Positions 47,499 through 59,344 of a stretch of 64,000 nucleotides of DNA are shown piece after piece (position 1 is the stretch's first letter; each line of letters starts with the position of its first letter). The DNA lies in assembly GCA_022432975.1 (NCBI GenBank), contig CM039509.1, forward strand, positions 40,954,209 through 41,018,208. The letters run 5' to 3'. Made by a program: the position numbers and the translations under genes. Source of the stretch: Begonia masoniana (taxonomy: Eukaryota > Streptophyta > Magnoliopsida > Cucurbitales > Begoniaceae). Below the pieces are notes generated by a model. That model was not told where the DNA came from, did not search any database, and saw only the letters and a list, made by a program, of their open reading frames with translations.

Positions 47499-49537
47499 TA
47501 CTAAATCTTATTTTAATTTCACTTTCTATTGTAATTTGAAATAATTTTGTCGAATTTGTAATTTTTTTAATATGTTGTAAATATTTGACAATTAGATGAG
47601 TTTCAACAAAGTTGAGATATATCTAAATTGTAGTGTGCAACTGTCAAATATTATTCATGATATTCGTGTGATATACTTTTTTATTGGGTCTTCTTAAATA
47701 CTTTTTTTCTTAGTACATGTCAATTTATATATTAATAAAATAATTTTGTTAATTAAATGATTATACATTGATATTATAATGATAAATGACTATTAGAATT
47801 TTAATAACTAATTTATAAAAAAATATATCTTATATTGATATAAGTTGAAAATTTATATGCTCGGCTCGTTAAGACTTACTAGGTTCATTTAGTCGACTTA
47901 ACTCGACTCTGACCATTAAACTCACGGCCAATTCAAATTGAAATTTTTTTTGAACTGGCTCGTTAGGTTTGGATCGCTAAACTAGATCAGCTCGTCTTCA
48001 TTAACTTGTTAGTCTTAGTGAGTCCGACTTTTTTTTCCTCGACTCGACTCAACAACTTGTTTAACGCCTCGTTTAACGCCTCTAATGAATTCTAACATTT
48101 TTGTATTATGTTAGAACTTAAATATCAAGAAGACAGTGTGATATCTAGTCCTTTAACTCCTCTTTTGATATTTCACTTTTGCCCCCCAAAATTTGGTCGT
48201 TAACTCTTTACCTTTGACCTCTTTAATGTTTCTAATTTCAAAGAGGGTTAGACGATAAAAGCATAATTAAGAAAAAACATTAAAAAGAAAAAAGAGTGAA
48301 AAGATTTGATTAAGTTAATGGTTTTAATCTTGAGGTTTAAATTGCTAACTAGAATTAGTTCCATATTTGAATTATCAAAAATTAACGTTTGAGATTTTAA
48401 GGTTCAAATTATTAATTACCCCTATCACGATATGGAGGTGAGTTTTTACAAAAATATCGGGTCGATTCAAACCAAAATTTTAAGATCATAATTCACACGA
48501 GATGAGTCGAAGTCCACATAATAATCACAAAATAATGAGATAGTGCAATACAAAACCAAAGGCATACCGTGCATGAAAAATAAATATCTCAAACCAAATA
48601 ATTATACAGACTAGAAATAAATAAAAGAGTCCTCACCAATAAAAAAAAATAAAAACATTTGAATGAAAGGAAAGAAAACGAAGATGAACTTCACTACGAT
48701 AACCTACTTCTGGCCCCACAATCCTTACTTGGGAAAAAACAAGAGTCTTTTGGAGTAATTGACTAATTCAATAACGATCCTAAAACTATACCAAATGAAT
48801 GAGAAAACTGATTTTATCATTTAATTTTAAATATAATGTAACAATATCAATCTTCCTACTACAATATTGTCTGCTTTATGGTGAAAGTAACACGGTTTTT
48901 TTCTTGGGATTAGTCCAAAATATATTGTACAAGATAGAGAGAAGAATTTTACTTATAAATCATTCATTTTTCACTTTTTCAAGTAATACGAGATTATCCA
49001 CCTCCACTTGTATGGACTGAGACCTCTTTTCCTTCAGATGGTGGGAAGTCACGAGTATAGAACACGTTTAGAAAAAAAAAACAGTGCATGAGTTTATATT
49101 CAATGAAAACATTTTGTCATTTTAAAACAGGCTCCACGATCCATTTGTGATACATATTTTAAAAATATTGTTCCATATTAGAGGTAGTTATATAGAAAAT
49201 AGTGTCACCACCATTTTCTATATAAAACAACCCAAGTCAAAATAAAATAATTCACTGACATTTGCACAACGTAAGCTCACAAGCAGATAAGAAAATGAAG
49301 AAAAACTATTTGAAGCTCAGTCAACGTGTATCTAAACGTAACAATAAAACACCATAGCAAATGAGATTTGAATCAAAGGACACAAGACCATCGTTGTCCC
49401 AATACCACGTCACAAATGTAAGCAAAACGCCTTCACACAATAGAAGGTTTGTAAAAACTCTGATTTTCCACCTAACCTTGGCCAAAAACTTACACAAACA
49501 CATTTCAAATACAATTGACCCAGATTTATTGATTTTC
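47499..49537. other. AT-rich region without recognisable genes
   Basis: 47499-47860 is probably the non-coding end of hAT-2. 47860-48110 has degenerate CTCGACTC/GGCTCGTTAAG words like hAT subterminal repeats; no matching left end was found. 48110-49537 shows only short frames without recognisable motifs. TTTTC at 49533-49537 is the Copia-C target duplication. Confidence 0.5.
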
Positions 49538-50103
49538 TGTAAGAATAAGCTGGATGTGTTCTTAGTTACTTAACAGAACAATTACAGAATCTTGAACAAT
49601 TGATTTTTCACAAACATAATAGCAAATAAAAACTCACATAACCATACTATTTTCTTCTCAATTTTAATAGAAGACACTTAATGGTAGCATCTTAATAGTG
49701 AAAAGAAGAGAAGCATGATAACATAAGTTTTCATAGACTTTCATTAACAAACATAAAACAGGAAACTGCTTTGAAGCTTACCTGAATCCATAACGTGAGA
49801 AAACTATAGGATTTTTCTCTCCCTATCCCTTAGTTTTCTTCAGCGAAGATTTTGATGGAGAAAACCTTCTGTGTATTCGGCAGAGAGAGAGAACCAGAAA
49901 CCTCTTTTATGCATCATTATTTAACTTCCATCAAATTAAAATCATTCATTGTGCACCAATAGAATTATGACAACGTGAGCCACATCACGTGGGTGTTAAA
50001 TGTAGAAGTCTTCATAGAAGACTTGTTGCAGAATGCAACAATAAATGAATGGGAAAAGACTTGTTGCAGAACGCAACAATAAATGAATGGGAAACGCCCA
50101 ACA
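49538..50103 (-). repeat. Copia-C 3' LTR
   Basis: 566 bp, TGTAAGAATAAG...CGCCCAACA on the plus strand; nearly identical to 55476-56041. Confidence 0.95.
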
Positions 50104-50114
50104 TTCTCCCACTT
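50104..50114 (-). other. Copia-C polypurine tract
   Basis: AAGTGGGAGAA on the minus strand directly before the 3' LTR. Confidence 0.8.
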
Positions 50115-50465
50115 GGCTCAATGGTCATAATTTATAATACTTATACTATCATACATATAAGCAAAATCAAATTGAATATATGACCAATATGGATCATAGC
50201 AGTCATATGTCAATTATAACGACACATTTCCTTCTATGTATCACATATTAATTGTATACTCAACATCATCACTAAAAGGAATAACATAATGGTCCACATT
50301 AGTGTCTTTCTCAAAGACAAATCCTGTTTAGGACTTCATCAGTTCATAATGTCATTATGAATGCATTCATTATAATCAAACAGGATTCATAAATGTATAT
50401 CAGAAACTATCAACAAGGAGCTCAAGAGTGTCTAGTACATAAATAACACAAACATAAACATAAAG
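50115..50465 (-). other. Copia-C 3' untranslated region
   Basis: About 350 bp between the pol stop and the polypurine tract; no frame or repeat is seen. Confidence 0.7.
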
Positions 50466-53400
50466 TTAACTTTCAGAAATGCCCATTCGTTCAACATGTT
50501 CCGTAAATATCTTTGGTGGCAATCCTTTCGTTAACGGATCCGCGATCATAAGGTTGGTGCTTATATGTTCAATTGACACCCTCTGTTTCTGAACTTCTTC
50601 TTTAACAGCCAAGTATTTCAATTCTATATGTTTAGCACCTTTGGAATACTTGTCGTTTTTAGAAAAGAAAACTGCTGCAGAATTATCACAATAAATTTTC
50701 AGCGGCTTGGCGATACTGTCAACAATTCCAAGTCCTGAAATAAAGTTCCGCAGCCATAAACCCTGAATTGTAGGCTCAAAGCATGCTACAAACTCAGCCT
50801 CCATAGTAGACGTAGCAGTGACAGACTGCTTCGCACTCTTCCATGAGATTGCACCATTGGCTAAAAGGAACAAATTTCCAAACGTTGATTTTCTGGTATC
50901 CACACATCCAGCATAATCAGAATCTAAATATCCAATCACTTCCAGATGATCAGATCGTCTATAAGTGAGCATGTGTTCCTTCGTTCCTTGTAGATACCTA
51001 AGGACTTTCTTTGCAGCTTTCGAATTCTCTATACCTGGATTACTTTGATACCGTCCCAGCATTCCGACAGCAAAACTAATGTCAGGTCTGGTACAAGTCT
51101 GTGCATACATCAAACTGCCCACAATAGATGCATAAGGAATGTCTTTCATTTGTGTACGTTCCAATTCATTCTTTGGACATTGATTGAGATTAAATTTATC
51201 TCCTTTCTGAATTGGAACAACACTTGCCGAACATTTCTCCATTCTGAATCTCTCTAGAACTTTATTAATATAGGCTTTTTGAGACAATTCTAACAATCCT
51301 TGTTCTCTATTCCGGAATATTTCAATTCCAATCACAAAGGATGCATCTCCCATATTTTTCATTTCAAAGTTCCTATCGAGATATTTTTTGGTTACGTACA
51401 TTAGGCCAAGATCATTCGTAGCTAGCAAGATATCATCAACATACAGAATCAGAAATATAAACTTACTCCCACTGACCTTTAGATATATACACCGATCAAC
51501 GATGTTTTCCTTAAATCCAAATGAGGTAATGGTATCATTAAACTTAAGATACCATTGTCGGGAAGCTTGTTTAAGTCCGTATATTGACTTCTTTAATTTA
51601 CACACCATGTGTTCTTGTCCTTTAATGACAAAACCTTCAGGTTGGTCCATATAAACTTCCTCATCTAAATTCCCATTCAAAAAGGCGGTTTTCACATCCA
51701 TTTGATGGAGCTCTAAATCATAATGAGCTACCATTGCCATAATAATTCTGAAAGAATCCTTTTTCGAAACAGGAGAAAAGGTTTCTTTGTAATCAATACC
51801 ATCTGTCTGAGTAAAACCTTTGGCAACAAGTCTGGCTTTATTTCGTTCGATATTGCCATTAGAGTCGCGTTTGGTCTTAAAGACCCATTTACACCCAACT
51901 CTTTTACAACCTTCAGGCAATTCGACGAGTTCCCAAACTTCATTCTGTTCCATTGATTTTAACTCATCTTTCATAGCATCTAACCATTTATCAGAATTTT
52001 CACTTTCTATGCCCTGTGAAAATGAAACTGGATCATCATCAAGTCCTAAGTCACATTTGGACTCTTGAAGATAGACCACATAATCATTAGAAATAGCAGA
52101 TCTTCTTTCTCTTACAGATCGTCTTAATGGTATTTCTAGTGGTTCATCTCTTATAGGTTCATTCACCTCATTATATGGAGTTTGATCATTAATTTGTTGT
52201 TCGTGTAAGTCATGGATACAATCAACAACTGTTGGAACAACAACTTGAGTAGAAGTTATGGGTATTGGAATTTGCACTCTAACTTCTTGAATTTCCACAT
52301 TACGTGGTTCCAAACTCCCACTAGTCTCACCACTTTTAATGAACCTGGCAATTCCAGTTTCAACAATTCTCGTACTATGGCTAGGACAATAAAATCTATA
52401 CCCTTTTGATTTTTCTGGATAACCAATGAAGAAACCACTGGTTGTTCTTGAATCCAATTTTCTTTCATGTGGATTATAAATTCTTACTTCTGCTGGGCTA
52501 CCCCAAACATACAGATGCCTTAAACTGGGTTTCCTTCCTGTCCACAGTTCAAATGGAGTATTTGAAACTGCTTTACTAGGAACCCTGTTTAATAAATATA
52601 CAGCAGTCTTTAAAGCATGCATCCACAATGACAAGGGTAAAGATGAATTACTCAACATACTCCTAACCATATTCATTAACGTACGATTACGCCTTTCTGC
52701 AACACCATTCTGTTCTGGTGTTCCTGGCATTGTGTATTGCGCACAAATACCTCGACTTTCTAGGAATTTAGCAAATGGACCTGAATGTTGTCCATTTTCA
52801 TCATAACTGCCATAATATTCACCACCTCTATCAGATCTTATAATTTTCACTTTTCTATCTAATTGTCTTTCAACCTCAGTAACAAACACTTCAAGAGCAT
52901 TTATTGACTGAGATTTTTCCTTCAGTAAATAGATATAACCATAACGTGAAAAATCATCAATAAAGGTGATAAATTATCTTTCTCCACCAAAACATGGAAC
53001 ATCAAAAGGACCACATATATCAGTGTGTATGATTTCAAGGAGCTGTTTGCTTCTTGTGGCTACTTTCTTACTTGTGTTTCTCGTTTGCTTTCCTTTAATA
53101 CAATCAACACAAATATTTAGATCAGTAAAATCCAAATTTGGAAGAATTGATTGCTTTATCAATCTTTCCATTCTTTCTTTGGATATATGACCTAATCGTT
53201 TATGCCACAAATTAGCAGAACATTCATTCATTATACCACGTTTCGTTCCAACATTACGATGCTCAATTACAAGGATTTCAGCAAAACAATAATCAAGCTT
53301 TAACTTGTACAAACTATCATATAAAACACCAGTACCAATAAGAACATTATTTTTATACAAACTAAAACATTCATTCCCAAACATACAGGAATATCCAGCT

Positions 53401-54557
53401 GTATCAAGTTTCGATAATGAAACTAAATTACGAGAAACAGATGGAACATAAACAGTTTGACAAAGATCTAATTGATGTCCAGTGTCCAACATTAACCGGT
53501 AAGTTCCAATAGCTTCAACTGGAACTTTCATCCGATTGCCCATATAAAGATATCTTTCATTTGGGCTTATGGTTTGGGTCGTAAGGAATCCCTGCATCGT
53601 ATTAGAAATGTGAGTAGTACAACCAGAATCAATCCACCAAGTATTACAAGGAACTTCAGTTAAATTTGATTCGAAACATACTAAAGCACTAGACTTACCT
53701 TTCTTTTCGAACCATGTCTTACGTTTCAGGCAATCTTTCTGATAGTGTCCTTGTTTTTCACATAAATGACACTTATCTTTCTTCTGTTCCTTCTTGTGAA
53801 TTTGGAAAGAGGACTGAGCTACCGATGATAGTCCTTTCTTACCCTTTCCACCTTTCTTTCCTGGTTTCTTTCCAGCTCCTTCATAATTCATGAGATTGAC
53901 AGCTTGAGTTCATGGTTTCTTTAGCCTTGCTTCTTCCTGAATGAGCATGCTTTGTAATTCATGCACATTCCATTTAGTCCTCATAGTATTATAGCTCATA
54001 TGAAATGGGCCATATTGAGGAGGCAAGGAGTTCAGGATGAATGTCACTAGGAAGTTCTCGTTCACTTCCATTCCCATGGATTTTAATCTTGCGGCCATGT
54101 TTGTCATTTCGACAACATGTTCATGCATGGTACGTGAACCATCAAACTTCATGGTGGTCAAAGTATCCATCAGTGTTCCAGCAAGTGATTTATCAGCCGA
54201 TTCTGACTGAGAACATTCTTTCACAAATTTCATAAATTTCATAGTACTTTCAGTGTTCGAAAATGTGGACTTGATGTTACTTGCTACTGTCATTCGCATA
54301 AACATTAAGTTTAGTCTGTTTGATCTTTCTCAAGCATTATAGAACGATCTTTGATCTGTGCTACTAGTTTCAGTTTCAGTTATAGCAGCTGGTTTCTCAC
54401 TTACAAGTGCTAAATCAAGATCCAGAACACCAAGGTGAAACTGAACTTGTTCGCACCATTCAGAGAAATTTAGACCAGAAAACTTCACAACAGATGTGGC
54501 TTGCGAATGAAGAGCAACAGGAATAGATGCTGCAAAATATAAAACACGATTATACAT
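50466..54557 (-). pseudogene. Copia-C gag-pol, single frame with three stops
   Basis: All segments from 54557 to 50466 share one frame. Stops: TGA ending at 54330 (expected Trp in FYNA*ERSNR), TGA at 53910, and TAA at 52974 (expected Tyr in GGER*FITFIDD). From there to 50466 pol is uninterrupted for over 800 codons. Motifs: zinc knuckle CHLCEKQGHYQKDC (near 53765), protease WWIDSGCTTHIS, integrase ([33 protein letters not shown]), RT (LHQMDVKTAFLNG, LYVDDILLA) and RNase H (GYLDSDYAGCV, STMEAEFVA). The start codon is uncertain: ATG 54557 is in frame, but family proteins usually begin nearer ASIPVALHS, just after TTTTGCAG. Confidence 0.92.
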
Positions 54558-55128
54558 TAATGCTTTGAGTAAGGCAATCAAACAATCATTAATATATATT
54601 GAAGTTCTCCTTTGGGTGACACAACAATACATAATTATACACATAATTGATACTCATCTTAAATTTCACATAATTGATAATTAACATACTCGAAATAGAC
54701 ATATTTGTTATCTTTGGATATACTAAACACACCTACTCAAGACATATCAATTTACCACAACCATATTCATAATTATAAAATAACCAATTCACCTTTGGGC
54801 AATTCATCATATTTTATAATCATGAAAATTAATATACTCATGTCACAATCTTATTATCATCATGTCATTTCATTATTGAGCATCACATAAAACATGAGTA
54901 ATTACATTTATTTAATTTTATATCTGAAAACAAAAACATTCTGATTCGGCCACTTTGGTGACTAACAAATCATCATAATTTAGATATCAAATGAAATAAT
55001 AATAACCTGTATATAAATTATATTTTGATCTAATGTCAAATAATGACAAAACGTAATTGTCATTTTTAAACAAAATAATCAAAACATCATTTTAACATGA
55101 ACAATAATATATTTTTTTTTTATGAACA

Positions 55129-55352
55129 TTAATCGGTTGGAATGAGTAATCCCGGTATGAACAGTAAATCCGGCCATGAACAGTAACTCCGGTATGAACA
55201 GTAAATCCGGCATGCGTGAACACTGAAATCGTCATGAACAGTAAATCCGGCCATGAACAGTACGCCGGTATGAACAGTAAATCCGGCAGGCGTGAACAGT
55301 GAAATCGTCATGAACAGTGATTCGGCCGGCGTGAACAGTATTATCGGCCATA
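55129..55352. repeat. Short repeats TGAACAGTAAATCCGGC in the Copia-C leader
   Basis: About a dozen degenerate units of 17-22 bp combining (C/G)TGAACAGTA with TCCGGC/TCGGCC, between PBS and gag. Frames through it are repeat artefacts. Confidence 0.85.
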
Positions 55353-55459
55353 AAAACAAAAACATCCATATTCATACTTTTAATTGTTAAATAATTCAGC
55401 AGCAGATAACATACGATTAACAATTAAAATCCATAACGGAAAATCAACAGTTCTATAAC

Positions 55460-55475
55460 CTGCTCTGATACCACA
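55460..55475 (-). other. Copia-C primer-binding site
   Basis: Minus strand TGTGGTATCAGAGCAGG, an exact TGGTATCAGAGC initiator-Met PBS, starts right after the LTR. Confidence 0.88.
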
Positions 55476-56041
55476 TGTAAGAATAAGCTGGATGTGTTCT
55501 TAGTTACTTAACAGAACAATTACAGAATCTTGAACAATTGATTTTTCACAAACATAATAGCAAATAAAAACTCACATAACCATACTATTTTCTTCTCAAT
55601 TTTAATAGAAGACACTTAATGGTAGCATCTTAATAGTGAAAAGAAGAGAAGCATGATAACATAAGTTTTCATAGACTTTCATTAACAAACATAAAACAGG
55701 AAACTGCTTTGAAGCTTACCTGAATCCATAACGTGAGAAAACTATAGGATTTTTCTCTCCCTATCCCTTAGTTTTCTTCAGCGAAGATTTTGATGGAGAA
55801 AACCTTCTGTGTATTCGGCAGAGAGAGAGAACCAGAAACCTCTTTTATGCATCATTATTTAACTTCCATCAAATTAAAATCATTCATTGTGCACCAATAG
55901 AATTATGACAACGTGAGCCACATCACGTGGGTGTTAAATGTAGAAGTCTTCATAGAAGACTTGTTGCAGAATGCAACAATAAATGAATGGGAAAAGACTT
56001 GTTGCAGAACGCAACAATAAATGAATGGGAAACACCCAACA
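55476..56041 (-). repeat. Copia-C 5' LTR with promoter-like features
   Basis: 566 bp. In the sense direction the first 85 bp carry a duplicated unit of about 38 bp (TTTCCCATTCATTTATTGTTGC...). Each copy includes the short inverted repeat GTTGC-AGAAY-GCAAC. Next come a hairpin-forming AAGTCTTC-ATA-GAAGACTT (55943-55961), a CACGTG G-box (near 55925) and a TATA-like GCATAAAAGA (55841-55850) ahead of a CT repeat. This looks like an intact U3 promoter. Confidence 0.88.
55841..55850 (-). promoter_or_regulatory. Candidate TATA box of the Copia-C 5' LTR
   Basis: Minus strand GCATAAAAGA, about 20-35 bp upstream of a CTCTCTCTCTG tract. The same sequence is in the 3' LTR near 49903. Confidence 0.45.
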
Positions 56042-56599
56042 TTTTCAACTAACGATTTCGAGTTTTCAAAATAGAAATAAGATTTTTCGACAAAAAAACA
56101 TGAACATTAACGTAACCAAGGGTGGAGGTGGAATCCTCCCCCTTTTTACTCATGATTGATTTCAAATACTTGAATTTACTCAAGATTGATTTCATATTTT
56201 TAAGTACATTGAAAATCTCGAAATTTAATGGTATACACATTTGACCAAAAAATCACATGTGTTCAAAGAGTTACTATTTATGAAAATTGAAGTCAACACG
56301 GATAATTTTGACCTTGAAAATACGAAATATTTACTTAGGAATTTATTAATTTAAATTTGACGGTTTTTATAAGCGCATTATATATAATTATAATTCAGTG
56401 ACTATAATTTGATTATTATTAAGTCAGTAATAAATTATAGAGAGAGAGAGAGACAGAGGAAAACAGGGTAAAAAGTGGGTCTTTTTCAAGAATCATAACA
56501 TATATTCCTCCATTGTAGTTTTCGAGGTTGCTTGAATTTCATCAAACCAGACGATAGTGGAAACTAAATTCAGTTGTGAAAGAGGAATGCAAACAAGCA

Positions 56600-56656
56600 T
56601 GGAGAGAAAGAGAGAGATAGATAGATAGATATATAGAGAGAGAGAGAGAGAGAGAG
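56600..56656. repeat. GA/GATA microsatellite
   Basis: GGAGAGAAAGAGAGA followed by GATA units and an (AG)n run. Confidence 0.9.
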
Positions 56657-57106
56657 TTACACAGCGAAGCATTCGACAGAACCTGTCGTTTAACTTGCAC
56701 CCAACGTAAAACAAAAACAAACTGAATCTACAATCACTAAAACCAGGAAAATTTGGAACAAAGTAACGTCTCCAAAAACTCATCAAAACAAACGTAGTTT
56801 AGAAAGATTCACATTTCTATTAAGACTATGGACAAAACTTAAATCCTTTTGCTGTTTCTAAATTTAAGCCGTATGTTACCTATTACGTCTTAATATTCCT
56901 CCTTTGTGACTTTGCCAATTCTGAACTGAAAAACTGATTTCCTTCTAATTTGAGTTTCTTTTAGGTTTTCAGTTTTTTTGGGTTCATGACATCCTTCGTC
57001 TACTAATACTGATCAAACCTTCCTTTGCTTCAGATGAAGTTAGAAGGCAGAAAGGTAAAGAAAAACTTAGGAGGAGAGAAAGAAGAAGAAGAAGAGAGAA
57101 AATTAG

Positions 57107-57138
<32 letters not shown>
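57107..57138. repeat. Poly-A run, 32 bases
   Basis: Uninterrupted A tract. No flanking direct repeats, pol III boxes or LINE-like frame were found, so it is not assigned to a retroposon. Confidence 0.85.
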
Positions 57139-57141
<3 letters not shown>

Positions 57142-57851
57142 CGGCGATATCCCAGCATAGTTTTTCTCCTCTCCTTCGATAATTACTTATGAACATCTTT
57201 TATTCTTTTTGTTCTTTTGCTTCTATGCTGAACTACATTTCTCTTATAGCTCCTATGTACCAAACGCTATTTATTTCTTTTTCTTTGTTTAATTAAATTC
57301 ATAAGGACTTATTCCAATATTGGTTGACAGTCATTTAATTTCCCGTTCTTAAACTTGAATTTCTAGTCAATCTTTATTGATTTTTGAGGTTTTGAGACTG
57401 AGAGTGATCACACCTGCAATGGAATTAATGTCATAATATTGCGTAGACTATATATAGTTACGGTATTGATGTGATCATTTGGATTTTCTCATTTCATTGT
57501 CCTTTGCTTAATGGTTAAAAGATTTGAGACTGAGAATGATAACCAGTATCAGATACACTAACACTGCTCAAGAGAGATTGTATTAGACTTTAGCGAAATC
57601 CCGATCATCAACCGAAGAGAGGAACTGGATTATCGATTAGAAGAAATGAATAAATGTTTGTCTTGGTGAAATCGGGAGTACTAGCTTTTATTAATCAAAT
57701 TTAATCTCATTCTATCTGTTTTTATTAATTTACATTGGTTTATTTATGTGTTTTAGTCATTCAATTTATTTCAATTCTTGAAACATAAAACATGTGTTCA
57801 ATTTGATCTAAAGATTACATATATTCGATTATTAATTAACACGTCCTTGTG

Positions 57852-57951
57852 NNNNNNNNNNNNNNNNNNNNNNNNNNNNNNNNNNNNNNNNNNNNNNNNN
57901 NNNNNNNNNNNNNNNNNNNNNNNNNNNNNNNNNNNNNNNNNNNNNNNNNNN
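57852..57951. other. Assembly gap of exactly 100 N
   Basis: A round 100-base N run is the usual placeholder for a gap of unknown size. It abuts the Cassandra array, so true copy number and the left boundary of the array are unknown. The 15 A that follow may be an assembly edge. Confidence 0.97.
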
Positions 57952-58188
57952 AAAAAAAAAAAAAAACCCAAGCCCTCATGTGGATTGTGACTACCCCTGT
58001 CTTTAACAACCCGGGATTCGCCTATACTCGAGTCCGGGATTCGCCTACACTCGGCTTAGGTCCCGAGGTTTGCCCCGCAACCCGAGGTTTACCCCGCAGT
58101 CGTATTCATATGTACACATTTGGGTCATCACAATCACCCCCCCTCGGGGGCCCAACGTCCTCGTTAGCCACATTTCCGGTTGGGTACA

Positions 58189-58203
58189 GGCTTTGATACC
58201 ATT
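58189..58203 (-). other. Cassandra primer-binding site (first of three)
   Basis: Minus strand AATGGTATCAAAGCC next to the LTR end TTACA. Repeated at about 58663-58677 and 59137-59151. It shares the AAAGC variant with the Gypsy-2 PBS. Confidence 0.85.
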
Positions 58204-58287
58204 TGTAACGACCCCTTATCCCAGCAAGATATTGTTCGCTCTGGGGATTGAGCCGCGGCTCAATATCCTCCCCTCACGGCTTTGTTT

Positions 58288-58396
58288 GACCAGAACTTCC
58301 CAGAAGGTCACCCAACCTGGAATTGCTCTCGCCGAAGTACTTTTAACTTCGGAGTTCTTATGGGATCCGTTGCCAATCGTGCTCCAAAACGCGTCT
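58288..58396 (-). ncRNA. 5S rRNA-like segment of Cassandra LTR 1
   Basis: Minus strand reads GGATCCCATAAGAACTCCGA, then AGTTAAAAGTGCTTCGGCGA and TGGGTGACCTTCTGGGAAGT. These follow plant 5S rRNA through box A and box C of the internal pol III promoter with a few substitutions; the first about 30 bases are more diverged. This is a retroelement-borne 5S derivative, not a ribosomal gene. Confidence 0.85.
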
Positions 58397-58761
58397 TGCT
58401 ATGTTGGGAGGGTCTCTTTACATATGTTTCATTTCCACATACTTCCCCAAGCGATATGGAATTGTGACGACCCCTCTTTACAACCCGGGATTCGCCTATA
58501 CTCGAGTCCGGGATTCGCCTACACTCGGCTTAGGTCCCGAGGTTTGCCCCGCAACCCGAGGTTTACCCCGCAGTCGTATTCATATGTGCATATTCGGGTC
58601 ATCACAATCACCCCCCCTCGGGGGCCCAACGTCCTCGTTGGCCACATTTCCGGTTGGGTACAGGCTTTGATACCATTTGTAACGACCCCTTATCCCAGCA
58701 AGATATTGTCCGCTCTGGGGATTGGGTCGCGGCTCAATATCCTCCCCTCACGGCTTTGTTT

Positions 58762-58870
58762 GACCAGAACTTCCCAGAAGGTCACCCAACCTAGAATTGC
58801 TCTCGCCGAAGCACTTTTAACTTCGGAGTTCTTATGGGATCCGTTGCCAATAGTGCTCCAAAACGCGTCT
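58762..58870 (-). ncRNA. 5S rRNA-like segment of Cassandra LTR 2
   Basis: Same segment one period (474 bp) on. It has CTAGAATTG where the other two copies have CTGGAATTG, and TAGTGCTCC for TCGTGCTCC. Confidence 0.85.
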
Positions 58871-59235
58871 TGCTATGTTGGGAGGGTCTCTTTACATATG
58901 TTTCATTTCCACATACTTCCCCAAGCGATGTGGGATTGTGACGACCCCTCTTTACAACCCGGGATTCGCCTATACTCGAGTCCGGGATTCGCCTACACTC
59001 GGCTTAGGTCCCGAGGTTTGCCCCGCAACCCGAGGTTTACCCCGCAGTCGTATTCATATGTGCGCATTCGGGTCATCAAAATCACCCCCCCTCGGGGGCC
59101 CAACGTCCTCGTTGGCCACATTTCCGGTTGGGTACAGGCTTTGATACCATTTGTAACGACCCCTTATCCCAGCAAGATATTGTCCGCTCTGGGGATTGGG
59201 TCGCGGCTCAATATCCTCCCCTCACGGCTTTGTTT

Positions 59236-59344
59236 GACCAGAACTTCCCAGAAGGTCACCCAACCTGGAATTGCTCTCGCCGAAGCACTTTTAACTTCGG
59301 AGTTCTTATGGGATCCGTTGCCAATCGTGCTCCAAAACGCGTCT
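59236..59344 (-). ncRNA. 5S rRNA-like segment of Cassandra LTR 3
   Basis: Third copy, with the box A-like and box C-like parts as in the others. Confidence 0.85.

Larger units (their letters stand above)
49538..56041 (-). mobile_element. Copia-C: young-looking Ty1/copia element
   Basis: 6,504 bp, minus strand, flanked by exact TTTTC duplications (49533-49537 and 56042-56046). Both LTRs are 566 bp and I see one difference between them (GAAACGCCC versus GAAACACCC near the outer end). Internal region: a 3' non-coding part, one gag-pol frame with three nonsense codons, and a long leader with short repeats. Confidence 0.95.
56047..57851. other. AT-rich region without recognisable genes
   Basis: Contains GA microsatellites (56439-56453 and 56600-56656, the latter with GATA units) and a 32-base A run at 57107-57138 after an AGAAG-rich stretch. 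A related phrase TTTGAGACTGAGARTGAT occurs twice (57393, 57523). No coding frame with recognisable motifs; it may be non-repetitive host DNA. Confidence 0.5.

Noticed and set aside
47860..48110. Right end of hAT-2
   Set aside because: The CTCGACTC-type words look like hAT subterminal repeats, but no matching left terminus or 8-bp duplication was found, so no boundary was called.
48799..49020. A 73-codon frame in the AT-rich interval
   Set aside because: No recognisable motif, no splice or promoter context; the length is expected by chance.
57107..57138. Poly-A tail of a LINE or SINE
   Set aside because: No reverse transcriptase remnant, pol III boxes or flanking duplication could be found.
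58288..59344. Genuine 5S rRNA gene cluster
   Set aside because: The segments sit inside LTRs with PBS and polypurine tracts, differ from 5S at many positions, and the 5' third is poorly matched.
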